A DNA stretch of 64,000 bases from Escarpia spicata (Eukaryota > Annelida > Polychaeta > Sabellida > Siboglinidae): contig OZ023206.1 of the NCBI GenBank assembly GCA_963995525.1, positions 4,166,295-4,230,294 on the forward strand, given 5' to 3'. Positions 51,942-63,900 of this stretch are shown here, one piece after another. Below the pieces are notes generated by a model. It was not told the origin of the DNA. It did no database searches and was given only the letters and a program-made list of their open reading frames with translations. Position 1 is the first letter of the stretch. Each line of letters starts with the position of its first letter. A program made the translations under genes and the position numbers.

Positions 51942-53084
51942 CTAACTCGCGCAGCCGGAGACCAATTTCCAATCGATAACACGATGTCCGATTTTGAGTG
52001 TTTCATTCGTTCCATGAGTCGTGTTTGTTCGGAATACGAACGGCACGTCGTCGTAAAGTTTGCTACACGGGAGCGTGAGTAGGTCGGATTTGACGGACTC
52101 CGTGCTGTGGTTGTACCAGGTCGAGACGCACTTCTCTCTGTCGAAGCGTCCATGTTTGAGGAAGACACTCGGGTCTCGCGGCGCCGGGAGCACGAGCTGG
52201 GAGAACGGACGCCGACACAGCGGGAACACGGCTGATTTGGGGTACGTGTTACTGGGCCTATAGGCCGGGTCCTCGTCCCACAGCGACACGTCGTTTTCTC
52301 GGTAGAACGACAAGTCGAGGAAGGGGAACTTCCACGTGAATCCTCTGATCGACGTCGAGTTGGCGGCGTAAAATTTCCAGCGGTACAGCGCCGACCTGTT
52401 AACGACATACGTCGGTAATAATGACGCAAATGCCTCGATGACTCGCTTCTTCTGCGCGGTGGGTATAATCAGGTCTACCTCATCGTCCCACGGCATACGG
52501 CCGTGGTGGCGGTAGGAGCCGACCAGTGTGCCCCAGTACATGAAGTACGTCACATTTGCCTTGTCCGCCACTTCTGTGAATCGACGCAGGATGTGATTCA
52601 AGATGGCGGCGTCGGCGTTCGACATTGCATTGCGAAATTGGCGCGGCACCGTGAATGTAGCATTCGAGGGTTTGTTTACCCTTGTCGGCACCGTGGTTGT
52701 AATATACGAGGTTTTGATTACCGTGACCGGCACCGTGGTCGTAATTGGTGAGGCTTTGGTTACCGTGACCGGCACAGTGCTTGTAGGCCTAGTTGTCGAG
52801 GGTTTAGTTGTTTTGGATATATTTACCGGCACCGTGCTTGTAATAATCGAAAGTTTGTCTACTTTCACCGTGCTTGTAGTATTCGAGGTTTTGTCTACCT
52901 TTACTGGCACTGTGCTTGTAATATTCCAGTATTTGTTCACCTTTATGATCATCGGCATAGGTATTGGCTTAGTAAACTTCAACTCGGAAGTGACGTATAA
53001 CGTGACGATAACGAGAATAGTGACGAGAAAAACAGCCGTCTGCAAGACGCGGCGTCTTATTTGGAGATATGTCGATGACGTCAT
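51942..53084 (-). CDS. LicD/fukutin-like type II membrane transferase, copy 4
   Basis: 380 residues from the ATG at 53084. Identical to copies 2 and 3 except for loss of two residues (one Lys-Pro of a KPKP stretch just after the anchor) and one Gln-to-Lys change in the stem (NISQ to NISK). The LicD motifs WGTLVG and PWDDEVD are intact. The changes lie only in the stem, so activity should be unaffected. Confidence 0.85.
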   Translation of the reverse strand: MTSSTYLQIRRRVLQTAVFLVTILVIVTLYVTSELKFTKPIPMPMIIKVNKYWNITSTVPVKVDKTSNTTSTVKVDKLSIITSTVPVNISKTTKPSTTRPTSTVPVTVTKASPITTTVPVTVIKTSYITTTVPTRVNKPSNATFTVPRQFRNAMSNADAAILNHILRRFTEVADKANVTYFMYWGTLVGSYRHHGRMPWDDEVDLIIPTAQKKRVIEAFASLLPTYVVNRSALYRWKFYAANSTSIRGFTWKFPFLDLSFYRENDVSLWDEDPAYRPSNTYPKSAVFPLCRRPFSQLVLPAPRDPSVFLKHGRFDREKCVSTWYNHSTESVKSDLLTLPCSKLYDDVPFVFRTNTTHGTNETLKIGHRVIDWKLVSGCAS

Positions 53085-53850
53085 TCTTGTGTGTTCTCTC
53101 GATAGCGAACGACGTGTCGTCAGCCACGAAGCGACGGGCACCTGGTCTTCAGCTCGATGTGCTGAAACGAAGATGATGTAATCCCGTTTAATAAAGTACG
53201 GAATCCAACGAAACCAAACGCAGGAAGTAAGATTATTACGCAAAATCTGGAAAAGACAAGGAAACTGTATTGGCTATGTGAAGAGACAGAGAGAGACAGA
53301 GCATCTTGTGAAACGAAGCAGAGGTCGCACCACCAGTGTAGGGCCTGGTGTATTTGTGCCCAGAGTCATACAAACTCATTGGCCCCATCCATTAACTTTA
53401 ACTGGTCGCTCTTATATTTATGTTTATAAAACATCGTCAAACTAATAAACCCGTTCTATGTTGTTGTCGGTTTCGGTAAGAAACTGTGGGAACACCAGTT
53501 TGCCTTGGCGTTGTTCCCATAGATAAATGTACTTTTTTTCTCAACCTTCGGGGTTTGCTGACGAGGAGAACAACCACCTAAGACTGCTGTCGTTCGTCAT
53601 TATGTACTCAGGAAACACCAGCAGAACGTTTGAAACAGTTTAGTGTTGATATCGTTCCCATAAATAACTGTACTGTTTGCCCACTTCAAAAGGTTGTTTA
53701 CGGGATAATGCACCACCCCAGACGAAGCAGCAACAGCCGTTTGTGATGTCGGGGGTGGTACCTTCAATCCATGGAATCAAACATTTTACCGTTGTTTACA
53801 TAAATAAAAGCTCTCGCCTCCCGCTCTATTATAGCAATGGTCACAATGTG

Positions 53851-55558
53851 TTGTTTTCGTTAGTGCTGTTGAATTTGGTGTACAGGTGCGTGTCGACTGC
53901 TTAAAGCCCATAGCTGAGATCGGGAGCGCCGCCTGGTATCTTCACCGATTGTGTTTGATCAGATAAATAGAGCTACGCCGAACCAGTCACCCCGATGTGT
54001 CCCTCTAGACCGGTGAAAAGGTTGTTATGCATGGCCGACTGTGTTGAATACGGGCGTTATTTCGAGCAGCGGGTTTGCGTGCGCTGACACGGTCTTCATT
54101 GCTACACTGTATACGTGGTATTTGGTATGACATCGTTCCATCGTTGTATTGATCGAACAATGTGTTATTGTAAGCTAGCACTTGCGCAATTTCTGTTGAT
54201 CTATACGAGCTTTGATCAACTTATAATACCAAAGTGCTACCTATTCGCCACAAGTTTAAATGCAAATCATTTATCAACAATTACTGTTTTAAAATGTCTA
54301 GACATTATAGAAATGAAAACGTTATTATTGATGTAGAAAGCTTACTACTGCTGTTTACCATCAAACGTTCAACGTCTATTTGTTAGGCGGGAAACGGCGC
54401 ACTCGTTGAGAGCTAATCATGATTTAGAACGGCTCAGCGTTCATTCCACAATGAGATCGATGCATCTCTGTGTCTACGGAATGCGGTTGTGGAATTCTCT
54501 GAGTAAAGACATACAACCATTAATTATATATCTACATTTAAATATAAATATTAAAACGTCTATTTCACAAACATGTTACTGTGGAAATGTAATTGTTAAA
54601 CGTATTGAATCATGCTAACTAATATATTATAACCTGTCTATTGTGCAACACAATAAATCCATTGAGAGGGTACACATTATGTGTTGATTATTATGTGTGA
54701 AAAAGGAAAACGTACACACTCTTACCTTAATATGATTGTTAGGGGTAATCTGACAGAAAAGTAACTGACTTCGTGTTTACCCCCTTCAAACATCGTATAC
54801 ACAGGTGTGTGTATATGGTATTTTGTAGATTACGTATAATTATATCGCATCAAATAGATAGACCGCTTCTACTATAATCAGAGTCATGTGTGGTGAGAGT
54901 GGATAGTTCGTCCATTTTATATGGAGCGCACTTTTGAAAATGTAATAGCGGCAATGGGTGGTCTAAAAGCAACTAGAAATTAGAAGCACATCTCTTAAGT
55001 CTATTCCGAACTCCCCATCTCGAACCACGTTCTTCTTACTGTTCGTAGTACCGGGGGAATCACAGTCAATGTTTGGAGGTGATATGTCCGTGCGGTTCAC
55101 CCGTGGCCCGCTTAGCGAAACATGTTTTGCTGCTGTCGATTCCAGTAGCAGACACACACAGCCAAAAGAGTCACAACGCGCCAGCCCGGCCGCCTTTCCA
55201 CGCGTGTGACGCCCCACTGCGTGTTCACGCCAGCGGCGTTTACTCCAGCGCAGCCCGGGCAGCTGTGCATTAAAACAATATTACCAAATAGTACACCGAA
55301 ATTATACACATACATAACGCTGCGTATCTCCAACCCCATGTGATATAATGTTCACTCGACAACGATTCACAATAACTCTTTGCAATCAATAAATGTATTC
55401 CGGCAACAACGCGTAATAGTCATTATTCGTATTAATACGTCTGCATATTGACAACATTATTATCATGATTAGTCTACTCACGGGTTAAATACCCCAACTC
55501 ATGTCCCCTGGCATCGACCGGCAAGCTTCTGTTCCTGTCACTTGCCCAGCGTCGAGTG
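53851..55558. repeat. B-module 1.7-kb sub-repeat, first copy, unit 4
   Basis: 1708 bp, same length as the first copy of unit 2. It contains LINE RT fragments (54115-54618) and a candidate exon copy with a 2-bp CA insertion that breaks its frame (minus strand, about 55265-55030). Confidence 0.88.
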
Positions 55559-57283
55559 TTGTTTTCGTTAGTGCTGTTGAATTTGGTGTACAGGTGCGTG
55601 TCGACTGCTTAAAGCCCATAGCTGAGATCGGGAGCGCCGCCTGGTATCTTCACCGATTGTGTTTGATCAGATAAATAGAGCTACGCCCAACCAGTCACCC
55701 CGGTGTGTCTCTCTAGACCGGTGAAAAGGTTGTTATGCATGGCCGACTGTGTTGAATACGGGCGTTATTTCGAGCAGCGGGTTTGCGTGCGCTGACACGG
55801 TCTTCATTGCTACACTGTATACGTGGTATTTGGTATGACATCGTTCCATCGTTGTATTGATCGAACAATGTGTTATTGTAAGCTAGCACTTACGCAATTT
55901 ATGTTGATCTATACGAGCTTTGATCAACTTATAATACCAAAGTGCTACCTATTCGCCACAAGTTTAAATGCAAATCATTTATCAACAATTACTGTTTTAA
56001 AATGTATAGACATTATAGAAATGAAAACGTTATTATTGATGTAGAAAGCTTACTACTGCTGTTTACCATTAAACGTTCAACGTCTATTTGTTAGGCGGGA
56101 AACGGCGCACTCGTTGAGAGCTAATCATGATTTAGAACGGCTCCGCGTTCATTCCACAATGAGATCGATGCATCTCTGTGTCTACGGAATGCGGTTGTGG
56201 AATTCTCTGAGTAAAGACATACAACCACTAATTATATATTTACATTTAAATATAAATATTAAAACGTCTATTTCACAAACATGTTACTGTGGAAATGTAA
56301 TTGTTAAACGTATTGAATCATGCTAACTAATATATTATAACCTGTCTATTGTGCAACACAATAAATCCATTGAGAGGGTACACATTATGTGTTGATTATT
56401 GTGTGTGAAAAAGGAAAACGTACACGTGTCGGAAACCTCACACTCTTACCTTAATATGATTGTCAGGGGTAATCTTACAGAAAAGTAACTGACTTCGTGT
56501 TTACCCCCTTCAAACATCGTATACACAGGTGTGTGTGTATATGGTATTTTGTAGATTACGTATAATTATATCGCATCAAATAGATAGACCGCTTCTACTA
56601 TAATCAGAGTCATGTGTGGTGAGAGTGGATAGTTCGTCCATTTTACATGGAGCGCACTTTTGAAAATGTAATAGCGGCAATGGGTGGTCTAAAAGCAACT
56701 AGAAATTAGAAGCACATCTCTTAAGTCTATTCCGAACTCCCCATCTCGAACCACGTTCTTCTTACTGTTCGTAGTACCGGGGGAATCACAGTCAATGTTT
56801 GGAGGTGATATGTCCGTGCGGTTCACCCGTGGCCCGCTTAGCGAAACATGTTTTGCTGCTGTCGATTCCAGTAGCAGACACACAGCCAATAGAGTCACAA
56901 CGCGCCAGCCCGGCCGCCTTTCCACGCGTGTGACGCTCCACTGCGTGTTCACGCCAGCGGCGTTTACTCCAGCGCAACCCGGGCAGCTGTGCATTAAAAA
57001 CAATATTACCAAATAGTACACCGAAATTATACACATACATAACGCTGCGTATCTCCAACCCCATGTGATATAATGTTCACTCGACAACGATTCACAATAA
57101 CTCTTTGCAATCAATAAATGTATTCCGGCAACAACGCGTAATAGTCATTATTCGTATTAATACGTCTGCATATTGACAACATTATTATCATTATTAGTCT
57201 ACTCACGGGTTAAATACCCCAACTCATGTCCCCTGGCATCGACCGGCAAGCTTCTGTTCCTGTCACTTGCCCAGCGTCGAGTG
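55559..57283. repeat. B-module 1.7-kb sub-repeat, second copy, unit 4
   Basis: 1725 bp. It contains a LINE RT fragment (55823-56326), the intact empty site for the unit 2 insertion (about 56163-56180), and the only open copy of the candidate signal-anchor exon. Confidence 0.88.
56766..56994 (-). CDS. Candidate first exon encoding a signal anchor, unknown gene
   Basis: From the ATG at 56994 the minus strand is open for 76 codons to a good donor (ACA|GTAAGA at 56766/56765). The peptide has a 26-residue head (MHSCPGCAGVNAAG...), a basic stretch VERRPGWR, a hydrophobic segment VVTLLAVCLLL at about 34-44, then STAAKHVSLSGP and a polar region with NRT. This looks like a type II anchor or signal peptide, as in Golgi enzymes. 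The copies at about 55.2 kb and 37.7 kb have a 2-bp insertion in a CA run that breaks the frame after LLAVC, and the copy at 40.8 kb has lost its start. I see no second exon nearby. It might be chance. Confidence 0.3.
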
Positions 57284-59804
57284 ACAGTCTATTACACACG
57301 TTCGGCTGTCGCCGCACAATATGGCATGATAGCGATACACACGTTCCGTTTTGTTCGCCGCACTATATTGCGCAACATAGCGTGCCATCTAAATGAGCTT
57401 TCTGTTATTACAAAACGGTTACGTCGGTTCAATAAAAATGGGTTGTTGTTACAAAATGGGCCTGATTTGTACAACGAAATGGATCGTTTTATGTAATTGG
57501 TCGTTTGTTGCAAAATGGGTCGTAACACGTGTGACCTGTTGAACCGACAACAACAACAACGAAAACAACGTATGCCCTGGTGTACGAGTCGAAAGGTGAA
57601 CGCTGCGTCGTTATGATTACGGAGACCCAAGAAGTCACTGCGAACATATTACCACCCACCTCGGTCGGGTTTTTTTGTTTTTTCCTGTTCGCCTGCCATG
57701 CCACGCACCGCCTGTATCCTCAGCATGTTGAGGCTAGGCGTGTATTGGAAGAAGGTACACCACGTTTGCACACACTGTGGTGATACATATCCATACAAAT
57801 AACTTACAGGACTTACAACAGAAACTTTCATTTCTGTTCTTGTTTGACTAGTACATTAATGTACTTACTTCTGTGAGTGTGTCCTGGGCTGAGTGTTAGG
57901 TTCGCTATGGCGCGGCTCGCGGGAGTAGAAGCGATGCCCTGTACTGATAAAGTTATGAGCGTGGGGCTTGGTGAGCGGACCGAGACACGGCTAATTGGCT
58001 GCATGACTGGAACGACACGGTTAGCTGGCGAAGCAACAAGGGATGCATACAGTGTTGCCGCTCAGTGGAAGCCACGACAATTGCAACGGCAATACTAGCC
58101 TTACGTGCCCACGGGGAAAACGGTGGTCGAGTGTAGAACGTCGGACCGTCAGTCGATAAAACGGACGGTTCAAGATGGCGAATAGAACACAAGTTTGTAT
58201 TTATTCTAGTGAATTTATGTTCGTGATAAAAACAAGTTGACATAATAAAAGTATACAAATATAATGCTTTGTCACAGCCTTTTTGTTTTTGTACATCACT
58301 CCTTTTAAAACACTTGCACATTTAGGATTTTCAAGATGAACAGTTCTAGGTTACCTTATAACTAGCCACAATAATATAAGTTCAGTTGCCTTTAGGAAAC
58401 CAATCAACAAAACATTAAAGCAACAACGGTTATTTACATCATCGTGTTGGGAAAATAGACTCTGCTACTTGGATTTGTTCACTTAAAAACCACCTGGGCA
58501 ATGGAATAAAACTGTCTGCCATTGAAGAATATAAAGAATAAAACAAAGTTCATACGAATTGTCCACAAAAATTGCATCATCAAACCAACAGATGTAATCT
58601 AGAGGGGTGACCAGTAGTAATGATAACGCTTAAACCTCTGATTACAGATGGTTTGTGATGTTAATCCTCTAGATTCTTACATCAAGTCGACGATTGTTTG
58701 GGATCTCGACATCTCCTACAGGCTTCATCACAACCTGAAGGACATTGTCATTCTCAACATCATCATGGTCATAGTCCACAAAGTCTTTCTTTTTCTGTCC
58801 ATCTACCAAACACACCTGTACCGCGACCCGATCTCTCCTCGATCCACAAGTAGACCGATCACGTGGTAGGGTGAAGTCAGGATATATCGCAGGTCCAACT
58901 CAGGCCTGACCAATCGAGTGCAGCCATACTAAAACATTCGTTTTCAAAACAAAGTTTCGAAACCTGGACAACTGCGTTCACTCCACTTTCCTGTATCTTT
59001 CGGAAGAGACAGGATAAGCTGTTGTTCCCTTGTACACGGCGTCTATACCAGGCAGATCTGACACAGTGGGTAAACTATATGTAACCTGTGGTGGACTCAC
59101 TAACTCTATAGAAGGTCACTCGGAACTAAATCCTCAGCGCAATAACATCCTAGTTGGACTTCCCTGAGTATGTATCCACATCCACGCTCGCCCTGAACCA
59201 ACCGATATTTCCTACTTAATCCGTCAGGCTATTTTTTTTAACGTTTTTTAACCCTTGTAGCACATCGTAAAGCTGGCTGTAAACACCCCTAAAATTACGT
59301 TCGTCTTGAGGGAGACCCCGGCTATTATGAACACATTAACATTGTACTCGTTGTATATAACCTACAGTAAACAATGGCATACAATACTCACTATTGTGTA
59401 CGTTTTGATGTGTAATGATGTTATTTTGATGTGTAAGGTCCGATCTACAAAGACCCATGCTGCGGCTGCATTAGCTGCCGCCAACCAGACTGCTCTAATA
59501 GTGGCACAAGCGACATGACCGCATTGTTACATAGGAAGCAATGCTATCAGTATGATGTCGACTGCTAGACGAGCTAACATTTATTCGTTGTTAATCGTTA
59601 CGTGACGTTTACCCAGAGACCCCACCCCGGGGTAACGCTTCGTCACGCTTACAGCGCTAAATTATTTCACCTTCTTTGAATGGAACTGAAGTAATAATCA
59701 TATCGGTACAGAGAATATGCAACGTAATTCAAGAAGATAAAATGAAGAGACCGAGAGAAGAGATCGGCATGAAAAATCACATAAAATTAAAATAGTTGGA
59801 CGCA
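57284..59804. other. Single-copy region right of the array
   Basis: No complete gene is recognised. GTCGGTTCAA (57423-57432) and its complement TTGAACCGAC (57539-57548) form an inverted repeat. Small open frames at 57877-58098 and 59306-59518 have no features I know. One possible exon is listed separately. Confidence 0.45.
58681..58898 (-). CDS. Possible internal exon, unknown protein
   Basis: The minus strand is open for about 72 codons and ends at a donor-like CTTGAT|GTAAGA (GT at 58680-58679). It reads VAVQVCLVDGQKKKDFVDYD, HDDVENDNVLQVVMKPVGDV and EIPNNRRLD. The mix of charged and beta-type hydrophobic residues looks like real protein, but I recognise no family and cannot place the acceptor. 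It may be a relic. Confidence 0.22.
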
Positions 59805-60010
59805 GACTGGGATTGGTAGGATATGTGCAACGAACGAGCGAGGACGGCTTGACAAAAAGCAGAAGAGGGTGACAGAAGAAGAAGAGGAAGACCAAAGCTG
59901 AGATGGAACGACAGAGTGAATCGAGACTTTGGGAGAGTAGATGCGAACAGCCAAGAATGAAAGACCATTGCATAGGACAGAGATATGAGAGTAGTAGCAA
60001 GTGAAGAAAA
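59805..60010 (+). mobile_element. LINE 3' end (C-terminus of reverse-transcriptase ORF)
   Basis: One frame reads GLVGYVQRTSEDGLTKSRRG, then after a shift RRRRGRPKLRWNDRVNRDFG with RVDANSQE, then VVASEEKGAVECRG. The (R)RRGRPxxRWxDxVxxDL pattern is the standard C-terminus of many LINE endonuclease/RT proteins. The final codons run directly into the first unit of the 45-bp minisatellite. Confidence 0.7.
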
Positions 60011-63000
60011 AGGAGCAGTAGAGTGCCGTGGACCCCACCCCCAAGGGAACAAGCAAGGAGCAGTAGAGTGCCGTGGACCCCACCCCCAGGGGAGCAAGCA
60101 AGGAGAAGTAGAGTGCCGTGGACCCCACCCCCAGGGGAGCAAGCAAGCAGAAGTAGAGTGCCGTGGACCCCACCCCCAGGGGAGCAAGCAAGCAGAAGTA
60201 GAGTGCCGTTGACCCCACCCCCAAGGGAGCAAGCAAAGAGAAGTAGAGTGCCGTGGACCCCACCCCCAGGGGAGCAAGCAAGGAGAAGTAGAGTGCCGTG
60301 GACCCCACCCCCAGGGGAGCAAGCAAGGAGAAGTAGAGTGCCGTGGACCCCACCCCCAAGGGAGCAAGCAAGGAGAAGTACAGTGCCGTGGAGCCCACCC
60401 GCAGGGGAGAAAGCAAGGAAAAATAGAGTGCCGTGGACCCCACCCCCAGGGGAGCAAGCAAGGAGCAGTAGAATGCCGTGGACCCCACCCCCAGGGGAGC
60501 AAGCAAGGAGCAGTAGAGTGCCGTGGACCCCACCCCCAGATGAACAAGCAAGGAGAAGTAGAGTGCCGTGGACCCCACCCCCAGGGGAGCAAGCAAGGAG
60601 AAGTAGAGTGCTGTGGACCCCACTCCCAGGAGAGCAAACAAGCAGAAGTAGAGTGCCGTGGACCCCACCCCCAGGTGAGCAAGCAAGGAGAAGTAGAGTG
60701 CCGTGGACCCCACCCCCAGGGGAGCAAGCAAGGAGATGTAGAGTGCCGTGGACCCCACCCCCAGGGGAGCAAGCAAGGAGAAGTAGAGTGCCGTGGACGC
60801 CACTCCCAGGGGAGCAAGCAAGGAGCAGTAGAATGCCGTGGACCCCACCCCCAGGGGAGCAAACAAGGAGCAGTAGAGTGCCGTGGACCCAACCCCCAGG
60901 TGAACAAGCAAGGAGAAGTAGAGTGCCGTGGACCCCACCCCCAAGGGAGCAAGCAAGGAGAAGTAGAGTGCCGTGGACCCCACCCCCAGGGGAGCAAGCA
61001 AGGAGAAGTAGAGTGCCGTGGACCCCACCCCCAGGGGAGCAAGCAAGGAGAAGTAGAGTGCCGTGGACGCCACCCTCAGGGGAGCAAGCAAGGAGAAGTA
61101 GAGTACCGTGGACGCCACCCCCAGGGGAGCAAGCAAGGAGATGTAGAGTGCCGTGGACCCCACCCCCAGGGGAGCAAGCAAGGAGAAGTAGAGTGCCGTG
61201 GACCCCACCCCCAGGGGAGCAAGCAAGGAGAACTAGAGTGCCGTGGACCCCACCCCCAGGGGAGCAAGCAAGGAGAAGTAGAGTGCCGTGGACCCCACCC
61301 CCAGGGGAGCAAGCAAGCAGAAGTAGAGTGCCGTGGACCAAACCCCCAGGGGAGCAAGCAAGCAGAAGTAGAGTGCCGTGGACCCCACCCCCAGGGGAGC
61401 AAACAAGGAGAAGTAGAGTGCCGTGGACCCCACCCCCAGGGGAGCAAACAAGGAGAAGTAGAGTGCCGTGGACCCCACCCCCAGGGGAGCAAACAAGGAG
61501 CAGTAGAGTGCCGTGGACCCCACCCCCAGGGGAGCAAACAAGGAGAAGTAGAGTGCCGTGGACCCCACCCCCAGGGGAGCAAGCAAGGAGAAGTAGAGTG
61601 CCGTGGACGCCACCCTCAGGGGAGCAAGCAAGGAGATGTAGAGTGCCGTGGACCCCACCCCCAGGGGAGCAAGCAAGGAGAAGTAGAGTGCCGTGGACCC
61701 CACCCCCAGGGGAGCAAGCAAGGAGAAGTAGAGTGCCGTGGACCCCACCCCCAGGGGAGCAACCAAGGAGAAGTAGAGTGCCGTGGACCCCACCCTCAGG
61801 GGAGCAAGCAAGGAGAAGTAGAGTGCCGTGGACGCCACCCCCAGGGGAGCAAGCAAGGAGATGTAGAGTGCCGTGGACCCCACCCCCAGGGGAGCAAGCA
61901 AGGAGAAGTAGAGTGCCGTGGACCCCACCCCCAGGGGAGCAAGCAAGGAGAAGTAGAGTGCCGTGGACCCCACCCCCAGGGGAGCAAGCAAGGAGAAGTA
62001 GAGTGCCGTGGACCCCACCCCCAGGGGAGCAAGCAAGCAGAAGTAGAGTGCCGTGGACCCCACCCCCAGGGGAGCAAGCAAGCAGAAGTAGAGTGCCGTG
62101 GACGCCACCCCCAGGGGAGCAAGCAAGGAGAAGTAGAGTGCCGTGGACCCCACCCCCAAGGGAGCAAGCAAGGAGAAGTAGAGTGCCGTGGACTCCACCC
62201 CCAAGGGAGCAAGCAAGGAGAAGTAGAGTGTCGTGGACCCCACCGGAAAAGGGAGCAACCAAGCAGAAGTAGAGTGCCGTGGACCCCACCCCCAGGGGAG
62301 TAAGCAAGCAGAAGTAGAGTGCCGTGGACCCCACCCCCAGGGGAGCAAGCAAGGAGAAGTAGAGTGCCGTGGACCCCACCCCCAAGGGAGCAAGCAAGGA
62401 GCAGTGGAGTGCCGTGGACCTCACCCCCAGGGGAGCAAGCAAGGAGAAGTAGAGTGCCGTGGACCCCACCCCCAGGGGAGCAATCAAGGAGAAGTAGAGT
62501 GCCGTGGACCCCACCCCCAGGGGAGCAAGCAGGCAGAAGTAGAGTGCCGTGGACCCCACCCCCAGGGGAGCAAGCAAGGAGAAGTAGAGTGCCGTGGACC
62601 CCACCCCCAAGGGAGCAAGCAAGGAGAAGTAGAGTGCCGTGGACCCCACCCCCAAGGGAGCAATCAAGGAGAAGTAGAGTGCCGTGGACCCCACCCCCAG
62701 GGGAGCAAGCAAGCAGAAGTAGAGTGCCGTGGACCCCACCCCCAAGGGAGCAAGCAAGGAGAAGTAGAGTGCCGTGGACCCCACCCCCAAGGGAGCAATC
62801 AAGGAGAAGTAGAGTGCCGTGGACCCCACCCCCAGGGGAGCAAGCAAGGAGAAGTAGAGTGCCGTGGACGCCACTCCCAGGGGAGCAAGCAAGGAGAAGT
62901 AGAGTGCCGTGGACGTCACCCCCAAGGGAGCAAGCAAGGAGAAGTAGAGTGCCGTGGACCCCACCCCCAAGGGAGCAATCAAGGAGAAGTAGAGTGCCGT

Positions 63001-63900
63001 GGACCCCACCCCCAGGGGAGCAAGCAAGCAGAAGTAGAGTGCCGTGGACCCCACCCCCAGGGGAGCAACCAAGGAGAAGTAGAGTGCCGTGGACCCCACC
63101 CCCAGGGGAGCAAGCAAGGAGAAGTAGAGTGCCGTGGACTCCACCCCCAAGGGAGCAAGCAAGGAGAAGTAGAGTGTCGTGGACCCCACCCCCAGGGGAG
63201 CAAGCAAGGAGAAGTAGAGTGCCGTGGACCCCACCCCCAGGGGAGCAAGCAAGGAGAAGTAGAGTGCCGTGGACGCCACTCCCAGGGGAGCAAGCAAGGA
63301 GAAGTAGAGTGCCGTGGACGCCACCCCCAAGGGAGCAAGCAAGGAGAAGTAGAGTGCCGTGGACCCCACCCCCAAGGGAGCAATCAAGGAGAAGTAGAGT
63401 GCCGTGGACCCCACCCCCAGGGGAGCAAGCAAGGAGAAGTAGAGTGTCGTGGACCCCACCCCCAGGGGAGCAAGCAAGGAGAAGTAGAGTGCCGTGGACG
63501 CCACTCCCAGGGGAGCAAGCAAGGAGAAGTAGAGTGCCGTGGACCCCACCCCCAGGGGAGCAAGCAAGGAGAAGTAGAGTGCCGTGGACGCCACTCCCAG
63601 GGGAGCAAGCAAGGAGAAGTAGAGTGACGTGGACCCCACCCCCAAGGGAGCAACCAAGCAGAAGTAGAGTGCCGTGGACTCCACCCCCAAGGGAGCAACC
63701 AAGCAGAAGTAGAGTGCCGTGGACCCCACCCCCAAGGGAGCAAGCAAGGAGAAGTAGAGTGCCGTGGACCCCCACCCCCAGGTGAGCAAGCAAGGAGAAG
63801 TACAGTGCCGTGGACCCCACCCCCAGGGGAGCAAGCAAGGAGCAGTAGAGTGCCGTGGACCCCACCCCCAAGGGAGCAAGTAAGGAGAAGTAGAGTGCCG
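60011..63900. repeat. 45-bp minisatellite, about 86 copies
   Basis: The unit begins GAAGTAGAGTGCCGTGGACC and continues CCACCCCCAGGGGAGCAAGC AAGGA. Because 45 is divisible by 3 and five of the six frames lack stops, frames of up to 1428 codons arise on both strands; only the plus frame containing AAG TAG is closed in each unit. One-base insertions near 62250 and 63770 shift the frames. Unit variants (CAGG/CAAG, GAAG/GCAG/GATG, CCCC/CGCC) recur in blocks: the order CGCCACTCCC, CGTCACCCCC or CGCCACCCCC, then CAATCAAGG is seen at about 62868 and again at about 63272, about 405 bp or nine units apart. I regard none of the long frames as genes. Confidence 0.96.
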
